Source of the DNA: Prevotella sp. P3-122
GTDB lineage: Bacteria > Bacteroidota > Bacteroidia > Bacteroidales > Bacteroidaceae
Assembly (NCBI RefSeq): GCF_002251365.1
Contig: NZ_NPJH01000025.1
Span: 1 to 64,000 of the forward strand
DNA: 64,000 nucleotides
Direction: 5' to 3'
This document shows, one piece after another, positions 52,367 to 61,433 of the stretch. The notes beneath the pieces were generated by a model. The model saw only the letters and a list, made by a program, of their open reading frames with translations, searched no databases and had not been told where the DNA came from. Position numbers and translations under genes: made by a program. Within the stretch, counting starts at the first letter, position 1. Each line of letters starts with the position of its first letter.

Positions 52367-55300
52367 CTATCTACTTGTCAACCTCAAAAAATCAATTTCC
52401 ACAATCCTCAGCTCAACCTTCCCTTTCTTCGACACCAATCTGTCGAGCTCTCCTGCATTGCCGCCCGCGAGTTCCTTAGTGTCTCCAAAGGCGTTGCTGT
52501 CTGTCGATGGGCCGAGCATCCTAATGGTAAGCGACTTGGTCTCTACTGTCTTGCCTAAAGGTATATGAACATAACCCAATGTGGCATAGGTCATACCCTT
52601 CCATATCTCCTTCTTGCCGGCGAAGATGGCTATGGGGTAACATTTGTTGCGCCATCCCGTGAGCTTCATCACGACCTCGTCCACCTTCTGCTTCTTTCCG
52701 AAATTATATGTTGCCCAGGCATTCTCCAATGTTCCGTCACTCTTCCATTCCGACAGCTCGTTATCGTCATAGGATTGTGACAGACTCTCACCGTTGGAGC
52801 CCGCTGTAGCAGATACGATGTCTACAGAACGTGCCACATCGGTATAGGAAGGCGTCTGTGGTGTCTCACCCCTTGCAAGAACAGGCTTCAGAGTGAGCGA
52901 AGGGTTATAAGTGCCCATACCGCTATTGGTATCTACTGCATTGGTATGAAGGGTAATTGTCACAGGCTGCAATCCGTCAGCGGCTGCCGTAAGGTTTATG
53001 TCTCCTGCATTGACAGAACTCCGAACCAGCACCCTGTTCACACCGCAGTCTACAGGCAGAGAGGGCAGGCCTACATAGTTGCCGAAGTCGGTGACGGTCT
53101 GTGGGCCGTCGAGCATACCCTCCTTGCCATTATGACTGTTGGCTTTACCCTGCTCTTTTCTGTCTTCAGGCATGGGTGCGGCTATACCGCCAAGCAGTTG
53201 TCCCTCGCCCCACAGATGGAAGTTAACCATGCGGTTGTCCAACGGGCAACGACGTCCCTCCCTGTCAACGACCTCTACCTGCACTATAGCAAGGTCGGCA
53301 CCGTCGGCCTTGAAGCCTTCGGGGTTCTGGACGGTTGTAATCTTGAGATGATGCGGCTCGCCGGCAGTCTCTACCGAATGTCTGCTTGTCTCCTGGCCAT
53401 TACGATAGCCTACAGCCATAAGGGTACCTGGCTCAAAGGCCACATCGTTGAAAGTGAAGAGATACTGATGGCTACGGCTTCCCCACCCTATCGGCTTGCC
53501 GTTGAGCAACAGCTGTACACTGTCAGCATTAGAGGCTACATACACTAGCTTCCGCACACCGGCATCATAATTCCAATGGCCAACAATATAGGTATGGTCG
53601 CGCTCAGGCTCTACCCATCCGTCCCACATCACCTGATGCACATAGTAGGCATCCTTGGGTATGCGCATGGCATCGGTGACACCACTCGTACGATAGTTCA
53701 CCTCTCCACGCCAGTGGGTATTGGTATCAGAGAAGATAATCTTAGTTCCTCCGGCATTGACCCTCTTGCCAGTACCTGGACGCTCGAGCCAATAGTCATA
53801 CCATCGCTCAACCATAGTCTTGGCAAAGATGTCCATATTGTGGTTGTAGTCGTGAGCAGGCTTGCCACGGTACAGAGGGCCATCGCCTTCCTTGTGGAAC
53901 GGATAGCTGTACTCATCCCAATACTTGCGCAGTCCCTCGTCACGATGGTATTCCATCTGCCACATAGGGTGCTTTGCGCTCTTGTTGACGTAGAGCATCT
54001 CGCCGCCATACTCAGCCTCATCTATATCGAGCATCTCACGGCTGCCGATGGCTCTGCCCCCATGTGGATCGTATTTGTCGCGTACGGCCTTTAGCTCAAG
54101 CATGTGCTCGCGGCTTATGCTCTCGTTGCCTCCCTCATAGAAGAGTATACTCGGGTTGTTGCGGTTGTAGATGATGGCATCGCGCATGAGCATGACACGT
54201 TGTTCCCAACGGCGGCCAGTGACATCCTTCTCCGCGTCGCCGGCTGGCATGGCCTGTATGAGTCCCACCCTGTCGCAGCTTTCTATATCCTGCTTCCAGG
54301 GAGTGACATGCATCCATCTGACCAGATTGCCTCCCGACTCTACGAGCAAGCCGTTGCTGTAGTCGCTCATCCATGCCGGCACGCTCATGCCAACGTATGG
54401 CCACTCGTTGCTTGTACGCTGGGCATAGCCATGCATCATGATAACACGGTCGTTGAGCCATATCTTACCTTCTGCAAACTGTGTCTTACGGAAGCCTGTG
54501 CGTGTGAGAACCTCGTCGGAGACTGCCCCATTGTCGTCTATTACTGATGTTGCAACAGTATACAGATAGCCATAGCCCCAGCTCCAGAAATGCGCATCCT
54601 CAAGCATGGCGGCCGACTTAGCAACAGTCTTTGAGCCTGCCCCAACAGTAAACCGCTGGCTGTCGAAAGAGAGGACTTCCTTTCCGTCGACATCCTTTAC
54701 GACAGTATGTATTCGGAACGACCTGTCGGCGTTTCCCTCATTAGCAACTTCAGCCTCGACGTTCACCCTTACCTTGCGGCCTGCTATGTCATAGTCAGTA
54801 CCATAGACATAGGTACCCACGGTACCGAGGTTGCTGTACAGCGGCAAGGTCTGGTAGAGAGTGCCGCAACGGTGCAGCCATACGTTCTTTGGTATGCCAC
54901 CGTAGTTGGCGTTGAAGTTCTTGTCGTTCCACTGATAGCGGCTGCCAGTCGAGCGCTCTCGGTATGTCCAGCTGTTGTCCGTCCTTACGGCAATGACATT
55001 CTCTCCTTTTATGATATAAGGTGTAAGGTCGAAGCCGCAGGCCATCACACCATTCTCTGACAATCCGAGATGATGGCCGTTGAGATAGAAGTCGGCACCA
55101 AAGCGCACACCCTCAAACTCAACGAAGTACTTCATGCCGGCAACCTCGTCAACGGTGAAATGTTTCCTATACCATACTATAGTGTCGGAAAGGTCGTGGC
55201 AGGCAATCTTGAATGCCTCGCCATCGTTCCATGCCCTTGGCAATGTAACATTCAGCCATGCATGGTCGTCAAAAGACGCCTGCTGTGCGTTTTCCGTATC

Positions 55301-55417
55301 GCCGACATTCAACAGCCAGCCACCATTAAAATTCAGCTTTTGCCTCTCGACGGCTGTTGCCTGAATTACAGACAACAGCACGGCAAGAATACATACAGTT
55401 CGTTTAATCAGTTTCAT
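52367..55417 (-). CDS. Glycoside hydrolase family 2 enzyme with C-terminal discoidin-like domain
   Basis: This is a 1016-residue GH2 exo-glycosidase (beta-galactosidase/beta-glucuronidase superfamily). A signal peptide ends near residue 23. A sugar-binding jelly roll (FNGGWLLN...WYRKHFTV...GVRFGADFYLNGHHLG) and an immunoglobulin-like domain follow, then the barrel with acid/base Glu432 in EGGNES and likely nucleophile Glu489 in QMEYHRD. Ig-like domains come next, and a discoidin/CBM32-like end with SQSYDDNELSEWKSDG. In a rhamnogalacturonan locus it probably removes galactose or another side-chain sugar; specificity is inferred only. A TACCTTTG element at 55454-55447 gives it its own promoter. 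Confidence 0.9.
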   Translation of the reverse strand: MKLIKRTVCILAVLLSVIQATAVERQKLNFNGGWLLNVGDTENAQQASFDDHAWLNVTLPRAWNDGEAFKIACHDLSDTIVWYRKHFTVDEVAGMKYFVEFEGVRFGADFYLNGHHLGLSENGVMACGFDLTPYIIKGENVIAVRTDNSWTYRERSTGSRYQWNDKNFNANYGGIPKNVWLHRCGTLYQTLPLYSNLGTVGTYVYGTDYDIAGRKVRVNVEAEVANEGNADRSFRIHTVVKDVDGKEVLSFDSQRFTVGAGSKTVAKSAAMLEDAHFWSWGYGYLYTVATSVIDDNGAVSDEVLTRTGFRKTQFAEGKIWLNDRVIMMHGYAQRTSNEWPYVGMSVPAWMSDYSNGLLVESGGNLVRWMHVTPWKQDIESCDRVGLIQAMPAGDAEKDVTGRRWEQRVMLMRDAIIYNRNNPSILFYEGGNESISREHMLELKAVRDKYDPHGGRAIGSREMLDIDEAEYGGEMLYVNKSAKHPMWQMEYHRDEGLRKYWDEYSYPFHKEGDGPLYRGKPAHDYNHNMDIFAKTMVERWYDYWLERPGTGKRVNAGGTKIIFSDTNTHWRGEVNYRTSGVTDAMRIPKDAYYVHQVMWDGWVEPERDHTYIVGHWNYDAGVRKLVYVASNADSVQLLLNGKPIGWGSRSHQYLFTFNDVAFEPGTLMAVGYRNGQETSRHSVETAGEPHHLKITTVQNPEGFKADGADLAIVQVEVVDREGRRCPLDNRMVNFHLWGEGQLLGGIAAPMPEDRKEQGKANSHNGKEGMLDGPQTVTDFGNYVGLPSLPVDCGVNRVLVRSSVNAGDINLTAAADGLQPVTITLHTNAVDTNSGMGTYNPSLTLKPVLARGETPQTPSYTDVARSVDIVSATAGSNGESLSQSYDDNELSEWKSDGTLENAWATYNFGKKQKVDEVVMKLTGWRNKCYPIAIFAGKKEIWKGMTYATLGYVHIPLGKTVETKSLTIRMLGPSTDSNAFGDTKELAGGNAGELDRLVSKKGKVELRIVEIDFLRLTSR

Positions 55418-55446
55418 AGAAGCTTGTTTTTTGATATTATTGTCTA

Positions 55447-55454
55447 CAAAGGTA
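55447..55454 (-). promoter_or_regulatory. -7 element of the GH2 gene
   Basis: TACCTTTG on the minus strand, 30 bases before the ATG at 55417. No -33 TTG lies at the standard distance. Confidence 0.5.
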
Positions 55455-55479
55455 AGACAAATAGCTGAATATAAAATGC

Positions 55480-55517
55480 AAAATGCGTATGATTTTTGGT
55501 AAAACCATACGCATTTT
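55480..55517 (-). terminator. Terminator hairpin of the second PL11 gene
   Basis: AAAATGCGTATG and CATACGCATTTT form a perfect 12-bp stem with a 14-nt loop, starting three bases after the lyase stop codon. Confidence 0.75.
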
Positions 55518-55520
55518 ATA

Positions 55521-58500
55521 TTACTTGACTACAATCTTCTTGCCATTTTGCAGATATACGCCTCGCGGCAATCCGTCGGCAGAGGTTGCGTTCTTTCGAA
55601 CAAGCTGTCCTCTGAGGTTGTATATGTCATTGGTTTGAGAGGCGGCGTCGCCCGCAACGACCTCTATTGCTGTCGGGTCAGAGACAACGGTCAACACACC
55701 TTCGGCAACCTTACTGGTGTCCCACTTCAGTCCAGGTGTAAGCTCAGGAAGCAGCAGCTGCGGTGTGCCGGTGAACGATGTGGCTGTCCAAAGGTTCACG
55801 GTATCGCCCTCCTTGGGAGTATAGGATGCCAACAGGTTGACCTCAACCGTACCGTTCATCGTAAGCTTGTTGATATCGTAGATAGTAGTGTTGTTGGAAG
55901 AAGCCTTCCATATCACATACCGTCCTGTTGACGAGAAGGTGACATTCTTGTTGCCAAATCCAATCTTTCCTGTAGTGGCCTTGGCATAAGCACCGGGACG
56001 CAACTCACCGTTTATGGTGAAAGAAGAGTTGTCGAGCGAGCCCGTGCCAGTGACACCACTCATGGTAGCTCCATCGTCAACGATGAGTGTTCCGGTACCG
56101 AGTTTCTTTCCTGTTGTTACAACAAGCTCACCTTCAGAGACACGCACCGTTCCGGTATTGTCCCATACGCCACTAACGGTCATCTTTCCGGTTCCGGTCT
56201 TTACAAACGATGTTCCGGTGCCTGTCACCTTACCCGACCAACTGAAGTTTGACGCGTTGCCAACTTTCCATGTGTTCGAGCCCGATACGCCATCGTTGCT
56301 GAAAGAACATACGCCACCAAGGTTACCAGAACCTGTCACCTTACCAATCTGGAATGTCTTGGCTGAGTTCTGAACCTCTATGCCTGCATCGATATCGAGT
56401 GTGCCCTCGGGCATGCCATAGCTGTTGTCGAGAGTGAAACGGTAGTCTTTTGACGGAACAGCAGGCTTCAGCGTACCTGTAAACCCTGAGAAGTTGCACT
56501 TTATCGGCGTACGTGGAGCCATCCATGAGCCACCATCCACCAAAGGACAGTATACGGTAAGAGTACCCTCACCGGTCACCTTGTTGGAATAAGTGCAGCG
56601 GTTCCCAAGATTCCAGCGTGCGGCCTTGCCCTTTGCCACGGTAATAGGATAGCTTGTAGACCCGGTCTCCTGAAGGGTACCACCCTGCAGCTCTACCAGT
56701 TTGGCAGGATATGTGCTTCCGGAGTTTGTCACGGTACCAGCAACAAGTACGAGCTTGTTGAGCAGCGTGTTGTTGGTCGTGAGGATAAGAGAGGCACTAC
56801 CCTTCTTAGTGAGCATTGTACCTGATATAGACCTGTTGGCAGTGAAGTCGTAGAAGGCGTCTATCACACCACCCTCCTCGGTCTCCATCTTCATTGGCGA
56901 ACCAAGTGTAACGGCAGCCATGTTGCGAAGCGATGCACCATTCTCTATAACCAGCTTGTCGGATGTAGTGGTCACACCTCCAAGATTGCCTGTGGCAGTG
57001 ATGTCGTTTGCAAGAGCCTTTACCGAGAGCACACCGCCGGAGATACGGGTTCCACCAGTGTATGTATTTAGTGTCGATATGGTCGTTGTTCCTGTGCCGC
57101 GCTTTACGAGAACGGTGTTACCCGTAATGGCGCCCTCACCCTGAATGGTATATGAAGAGGTGTTGTCGAAGATGACGCTGTCTGCCTCTATCTCGGCATC
57201 AAGAGTAACCGTCTTCACAGCCGCGTCCTCACCGAAGAGCACCTTGTCGCCATTGACGAAGTTGATTGCAGCCTGGTCTTCCTCAGCTACGAAGTTCTCT
57301 GTTGTTGCCACATCCCATACACTGCCCTGCGAGCCTGTCCATACCACACTTGTAGCATCGCGCAAGCCGTAAACGACGAGGTAGAGACTGGTTCCCTCTA
57401 ATTCAAGGGCACATTTCTTGGTGTTGTCAAGTCCAAGGAGATTGATATTGGCTATGTCGCCATCAATCTTCTCGAATGTTCCGAGCAGGTATTTGCCTTC
57501 TGTAAGTCCGTTGGCACCTGTAACGGCAAACTCAAACACAGGAGTAAGATATTCGGGGCCGTACTTCCAATCCTTTGTTTCTATAGAGAGATACTTCGAC
57601 TTTATATTGTCTGACGTGGTGTTGTCGGTATTGATATCGAAGACCACCCTTGAACCAAAGCCAAGCTTGAGACTGTCTACGGTAATAGCAGATATACCGT
57701 TCTCGCCACCTGGGCGAAGCCTTGAGTCGTAGTCCATCCTGATGCTGCGGAATTCTCCGCCAACGGTGTTAAGCTCTGCAAAGCGGTTGAGCCATAGCGA
57801 CGAGTTGCGCATAGTACCGTCGAAGTCTACCCTACCAGCCCATATATCCGTATTGCCGGTATGTGTAAAGTCAGCCTTTGGTAGTACGAGGATGCCGTCA
57901 CCCTGCTTTACAAGACGAGCGTCTCCTGCAAGACCTCCACCACTGACAGCACAGGTAAAAGTATCGTATGTTATCTTGTAGCTCTTCGACGAACATTCGC
58001 TCGGAGCTGAACCCTGCACCCAAGTAGGAACATTGAAAGTCAGTACGTGTGGCTTTGCACCATCCTCAATGCTAACATTAATATTCGCATTCTCATATAC
58101 AAGCACATGTTTGTCGTTGAGAGCGGAAGCAACAGTTCCTCCGTTTGCCACTTCCGTGCGGCCAGTTGTCGTAAGAGGAGGAGGAGCAATGGTGATGCCC
58201 TCGAGCTTGCCAAGGAAATAGCTTGCGTGAGGAGGCTGGTTGTAGCCGCACATCTGCCATACCATGGCGTTACGGTACTGATGGTCGTGCCATAGTGAAT
58301 AGTTACGGTATTCGGTAGATGTCGGTGTTGAATATATACGTATATTGTTGTCGGCAGTACGCATGATTATCTCCTCACGCCAGTCACCAAGTATGTCGCC
58401 CTGATAGCATGGTGTGCCCTTGGTATCGTTGTTGGTCATCGAGCCTTCACATGTATATATAGGTGACCAGCTGCCATATTTAGCTATGCAGCCCGCCGTA

Positions 58501-60020
58501 TTCTTTCCGCTTACATAGTTGAATGTCTCCTCGCAGAGATCGCCATCCCAGTAGATGCGGAAGTTGGTGTTAACGCCTGTTGTACCAAGCCCCGGGACAG
58601 CTCCGTTGGTAACAGTGCTGATAGCACCTTCACGTGCAGAACATCCGATAGCACCTGGGAAGTCATCACAGAAGTTTCCGCACATCGAACGCCCGTCATC
58701 GTTACCTGCATTATATCTGTGATATATCTTGCTTGTCGTGGCATCACGATAGTTGTTGCCCGGTTGGTCTTCGTTGCAGGCATATATCTCCTGCCCATGA
58801 ATATAGGGGTTGAAGTCGCCGCAATGCTGTGCGTCACCGTGTCCGAAACCTGTGGTGGAAAGTCCCTTGCCGTTGTCGTCTATGACCATGGAGCCAAAGC
58901 ATATCTCATCACGTCCGTCCCAGTCGACATCGGCAATGCCGAAGTTATGATATCCCTGTCCCTTCCACGGTCCATTGGTATTGTTGAACCATCTCCAGCG
59001 CTCCTTCAGCGTGTGTGTAGCAGGGTCGACATCGTATGCAATCATCTTGTGTCGTGTGTATATACCACGTGCAAGGAAGATGCTTGGTTTCTTGCCGTCG
59101 AGATAAGGAGCACCGAAGAAGTGCTTGCTTGAGCGGTGTCCGTAGCCGTCGCCCCAGGCAGCCTCAAGGTTTGTCTCGCCAGTCTCCAGACGTTTCAACG
59201 GGTATTCGATGCACTGATATGGCTTTCCTGTCTCGCCGTTCATATATACAAGATACTCAGCACCGTCGTGCATGAACCAGTTGGTGCCACCACCTGTTGC
59301 GGCGCGATAGTTCTTCGATGCATCACCAACAACGTAAGTAGTACCATCGGCACAATGGATAGTGGTACCGTCGGCAGCGCGCATCACAGCCTCAGCCTTG
59401 CCGTCACCGTCCCAGTCGTATGCCACTATGTTCTGCTCGTTGTTCTGGAAGTCACCCATGTTAGGTCCACAGTTAACCCACCACAGTCGAGTACCGTCAA
59501 GTTTGAACACTTCAAAGATACTATATTCTCCGTTATAGCCATCACGCGGATAACTTGCCCGTTTCTCGCTTTCGTTGTCGAACTTCATGAGTATCTCCAG
59601 CTCACCGTCGCCGTCAACGTCGGCACAGCAGGCATCGTTGGGCACAAGCGTGCTTGTGATGTCCTTATGTACGAGCTTTATCTCCTTATAGCTCGATGCC
59701 CATACCGACACGGGCGCGCACTGAGCCTGCTCCGTACCACGTACCACGGCAGAAACAGAATACTTGTTGACAAGTGTTCCTGAAGCATCCTTGAAGTTGG
59801 AGACGCTCAACGGAGCATCATTGAGCTTCACACCATCACGATAAACGTTATAGGTTACATCATAATACTCCTCGGCAGGTATACGCCAGTTGACATACAC
59901 ACCACCGGAGACTTTCATGGCGACAAGTCCTCTGTCGAGCTTGTCGGTTGCTCGCTGTGCATTCATGCCCATGGCTACTGTCATGAGCATGGCTGTAATA
60001 AGTATTTGTTTAATTCTCAT
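55521..60020 (-). CDS. Rhamnogalacturonan lyase (PL11) with beta-helix repeats and T9SS sorting domain, second paralog
   Basis: This 1499-residue paralog of the lyase at 16333 has the same three-part design. A signal peptide ends near MNAQ. The PL11 propeller (to about residue 640) has YVNWRIPAEEYYDVTYNVYRD, CADVDGDGELEILMK, YDWDGDGKAEAVMRAADGT, ADVDWDGRDEICFGS and the late GDWREEIIMR. A long Gly/Thr/Ser-rich repeat region has autotransporter-associated strands, for example VKRGTGTTTISTLNTYTGGT and SGGVLSV. The ending GLPRGVYLQNGKKIVVK is a type IX sorting domain. It probably cuts rhamnogalacturonan-I at the surface. PL11 enzymes include endo and exo forms, and the two paralogs may divide that work, which is an inference. 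Confidence 0.92.
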   Translation of the reverse strand: MRIKQILITAMLMTVAMGMNAQRATDKLDRGLVAMKVSGGVYVNWRIPAEEYYDVTYNVYRDGVKLNDAPLSVSNFKDASGTLVNKYSVSAVVRGTEQAQCAPVSVWASSYKEIKLVHKDITSTLVPNDACCADVDGDGELEILMKFDNESEKRASYPRDGYNGEYSIFEVFKLDGTRLWWVNCGPNMGDFQNNEQNIVAYDWDGDGKAEAVMRAADGTTIHCADGTTYVVGDASKNYRAATGGGTNWFMHDGAEYLVYMNGETGKPYQCIEYPLKRLETGETNLEAAWGDGYGHRSSKHFFGAPYLDGKKPSIFLARGIYTRHKMIAYDVDPATHTLKERWRWFNNTNGPWKGQGYHNFGIADVDWDGRDEICFGSMVIDDNGKGLSTTGFGHGDAQHCGDFNPYIHGQEIYACNEDQPGNNYRDATTSKIYHRYNAGNDDGRSMCGNFCDDFPGAIGCSAREGAISTVTNGAVPGLGTTGVNTNFRIYWDGDLCEETFNYVSGKNTAGCIAKYGSWSPIYTCEGSMTNNDTKGTPCYQGDILGDWREEIIMRTADNNIRIYSTPTSTEYRNYSLWHDHQYRNAMVWQMCGYNQPPHASYFLGKLEGITIAPPPLTTTGRTEVANGGTVASALNDKHVLVYENANINVSIEDGAKPHVLTFNVPTWVQGSAPSECSSKSYKITYDTFTCAVSGGGLAGDARLVKQGDGILVLPKADFTHTGNTDIWAGRVDFDGTMRNSSLWLNRFAELNTVGGEFRSIRMDYDSRLRPGGENGISAITVDSLKLGFGSRVVFDINTDNTTSDNIKSKYLSIETKDWKYGPEYLTPVFEFAVTGANGLTEGKYLLGTFEKIDGDIANINLLGLDNTKKCALELEGTSLYLVVYGLRDATSVVWTGSQGSVWDVATTENFVAEEDQAAINFVNGDKVLFGEDAAVKTVTLDAEIEADSVIFDNTSSYTIQGEGAITGNTVLVKRGTGTTTISTLNTYTGGTRISGGVLSVKALANDITATGNLGGVTTTSDKLVIENGASLRNMAAVTLGSPMKMETEEGGVIDAFYDFTANRSISGTMLTKKGSASLILTTNNTLLNKLVLVAGTVTNSGSTYPAKLVELQGGTLQETGSTSYPITVAKGKAARWNLGNRCTYSNKVTGEGTLTVYCPLVDGGSWMAPRTPIKCNFSGFTGTLKPAVPSKDYRFTLDNSYGMPEGTLDIDAGIEVQNSAKTFQIGKVTGSGNLGGVCSFSNDGVSGSNTWKVGNASNFSWSGKVTGTGTSFVKTGTGKMTVSGVWDNTGTVRVSEGELVVTTGKKLGTGTLIVDDGATMSGVTGTGSLDNSSFTINGELRPGAYAKATTGKIGFGNKNVTFSSTGRYVIWKASSNNTTIYDINKLTMNGTVEVNLLASYTPKEGDTVNLWTATSFTGTPQLLLPELTPGLKWDTSKVAEGVLTVVSDPTAIEVVAGDAASQTNDIYNLRGQLVRKNATSADGLPRGVYLQNGKKIVVK

Positions 60021-60084
60021 ATTTTTAGGTTATTGGTCTGTTAGTTAATAAGTACAATTAGTCCGATATCTATATTTATTTCTG

Positions 60085-60092
60085 CAAAGATA
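60085..60092 (-). promoter_or_regulatory. -7 element of the second PL11 gene
   Basis: TATCTTTG on the minus strand, about 65 bases before the ATG at 60020. No -33 match is visible, as for the other PL11 gene. Confidence 0.5.
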
Positions 60093-60095
60093 TTA

Positions 60096-60132
60096 AAATT
60101 TATGGAAAGAAGGTTATCCTTTCCATGAATTT
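60096..60132 (-). terminator. Terminator hairpin of the GH28-CE12 operon
   Basis: AAATTTATGGAAAG and CTTTCCATGAATTT form a 14-bp stem with one mismatch and a 9-nt loop, 16 bases after the CE12 stop. Confidence 0.65.
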
Positions 60133-60148
60133 AACATTTTATATTCTA

Positions 60149-61393
60149 TCAGTTACCATCCGGCTTAGTTGTCTCAAATATTGGTGCGAGATACCAATTC
60201 CATGCATTGAAATCGTCTGGCGACTCTGGCGCGAAGTCCTTCCAGTCGGAACGCAGATGACTGACGAAAGGCATGTTATGCTGCTTCATCCCCATGACCA
60301 CCATCTTGGCAACCTCGTATGCACCCCATGTATTGAAATGAGTATTGTCGGCCAGTTCCTTGTCCTGTCCCTGGAATGTTCCGGCAGGATAATGTACGAG
60401 GGCACGCTTGCTGTTCTCTTCGCCAAGCGTCTCGAAGAAAGTGCGGGTCATATCGTGTAGCTCGATGACTGGAACGTTCTCACGCCGTGCGACAGCACGC
60501 ATGGCATCGGGGTAGTCGCCATGGGTTTCCTGTATCTTGCCATTCTCAAACTTGCGACGTTGGGTGGGAGTAAGGAATACTATGTGCCCCTTCTTCTGAC
60601 GGACGAGGTCAATGAACTTCTTCAGATTGTAGGAGAAGTTATACCATGCTCCAGAGCCTGCACCCTTCTCTTTCTGGTCATTATGACCAAACTCGCAGAA
60701 CACATAGTCGCCCGGCTTCATCGAGGCAAGTATCTTATCAAGTCGGTTGCCTGCAAGGAACGAACCTGCCGTCAGGCCACTCTCAGCATGGTTGGATATG
60801 GCCACGCCATCATCAAACCACCGGGGTATCATCTGTCCCCAGCTGGCCCATGGCTCCCGACTCTGGTCTACTACAGTAGAGTTGCCACAGAGAAACAGCG
60901 TTATGGCGGTATTGTCAGGCTCTACGCTGACACTTGTCACGGTAGGCATCTGGCCATTGAACTCCAGTGTAAGCCGGTCGTCCCAGTTAAGGTAGTCACG
61001 CTCGCGCTCCTTGAGCTTCACGCTCATCTTGTCGCTGATATATGGTGAGCGCTTGTTTACGACAAAGGAGAAAGTGAGCTGTTGTCCCTTACGTGTAGCA
61101 GTCTCCTCCAACAGGAGACGTCTGTTCTCAGCCCTGACAACAGTGTTTCCCTTATGCTTCTTTGAGCCTATAGTGACAGTAACCTTGTAGTTGCCATCAG
61201 GAACTTTCACGGAGAAGAATACTGGCCGGGAAAGTCCGGCCTTCAGTTCCTTGGCAGTTGGAGCTTCAACAACATCCCATCCATAGCCTGTTGCATCAGA
61301 ATAGGACGGCTGCGGGACAGTCATATCATACGTTTGAGCGTTGGCACATGAAAAACACGCCACAAGGGCGGTTGCCAAAAAGAATTTTCTCAT
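60149..61393 (-). CDS. Rhamnogalacturonan acetylesterase (CE12, SGNH)
   Basis: This 414-residue secreted SGNH esterase is of the rhamnogalacturonan acetylesterase type and removes acetyl groups from the galacturonic acid of RG-I. A signal peptide ends near CANAQ. An N-terminal beta domain of about 140 residues precedes the catalytic domain. Block I has Ser172 in CGNSTVV, block II has NHAESG, block III has EFGHNDQK, and Asp349/His352 lie in DNTHFN. The N-terminal beta domain resembles those seen in two-domain CE12 enzymes. The start at 61393 restores the signal peptide; the frame is open to 61462. It lies 40 bases after GH28, with no promoter between. Confidence 0.92.
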   Translation of the reverse strand: MRKFFLATALVACFSCANAQTYDMTVPQPSYSDATGYGWDVVEAPTAKELKAGLSRPVFFSVKVPDGNYKVTVTIGSKKHKGNTVVRAENRRLLLEETATRKGQQLTFSFVVNKRSPYISDKMSVKLKERERDYLNWDDRLTLEFNGQMPTVTSVSVEPDNTAITLFLCGNSTVVDQSREPWASWGQMIPRWFDDGVAISNHAESGLTAGSFLAGNRLDKILASMKPGDYVFCEFGHNDQKEKGAGSGAWYNFSYNLKKFIDLVRQKKGHIVFLTPTQRRKFENGKIQETHGDYPDAMRAVARRENVPVIELHDMTRTFFETLGEENSKRALVHYPAGTFQGQDKELADNTHFNTWGAYEVAKMVVMGMKQHNMPFVSHLRSDWKDFAPESPDDFNAWNWYLAPIFETTKPDGN

Positions 61394-61433
61394 TTCTGAA
61401 ATATTTGTTTGCAGATTAGTATATGGGAGGCTT

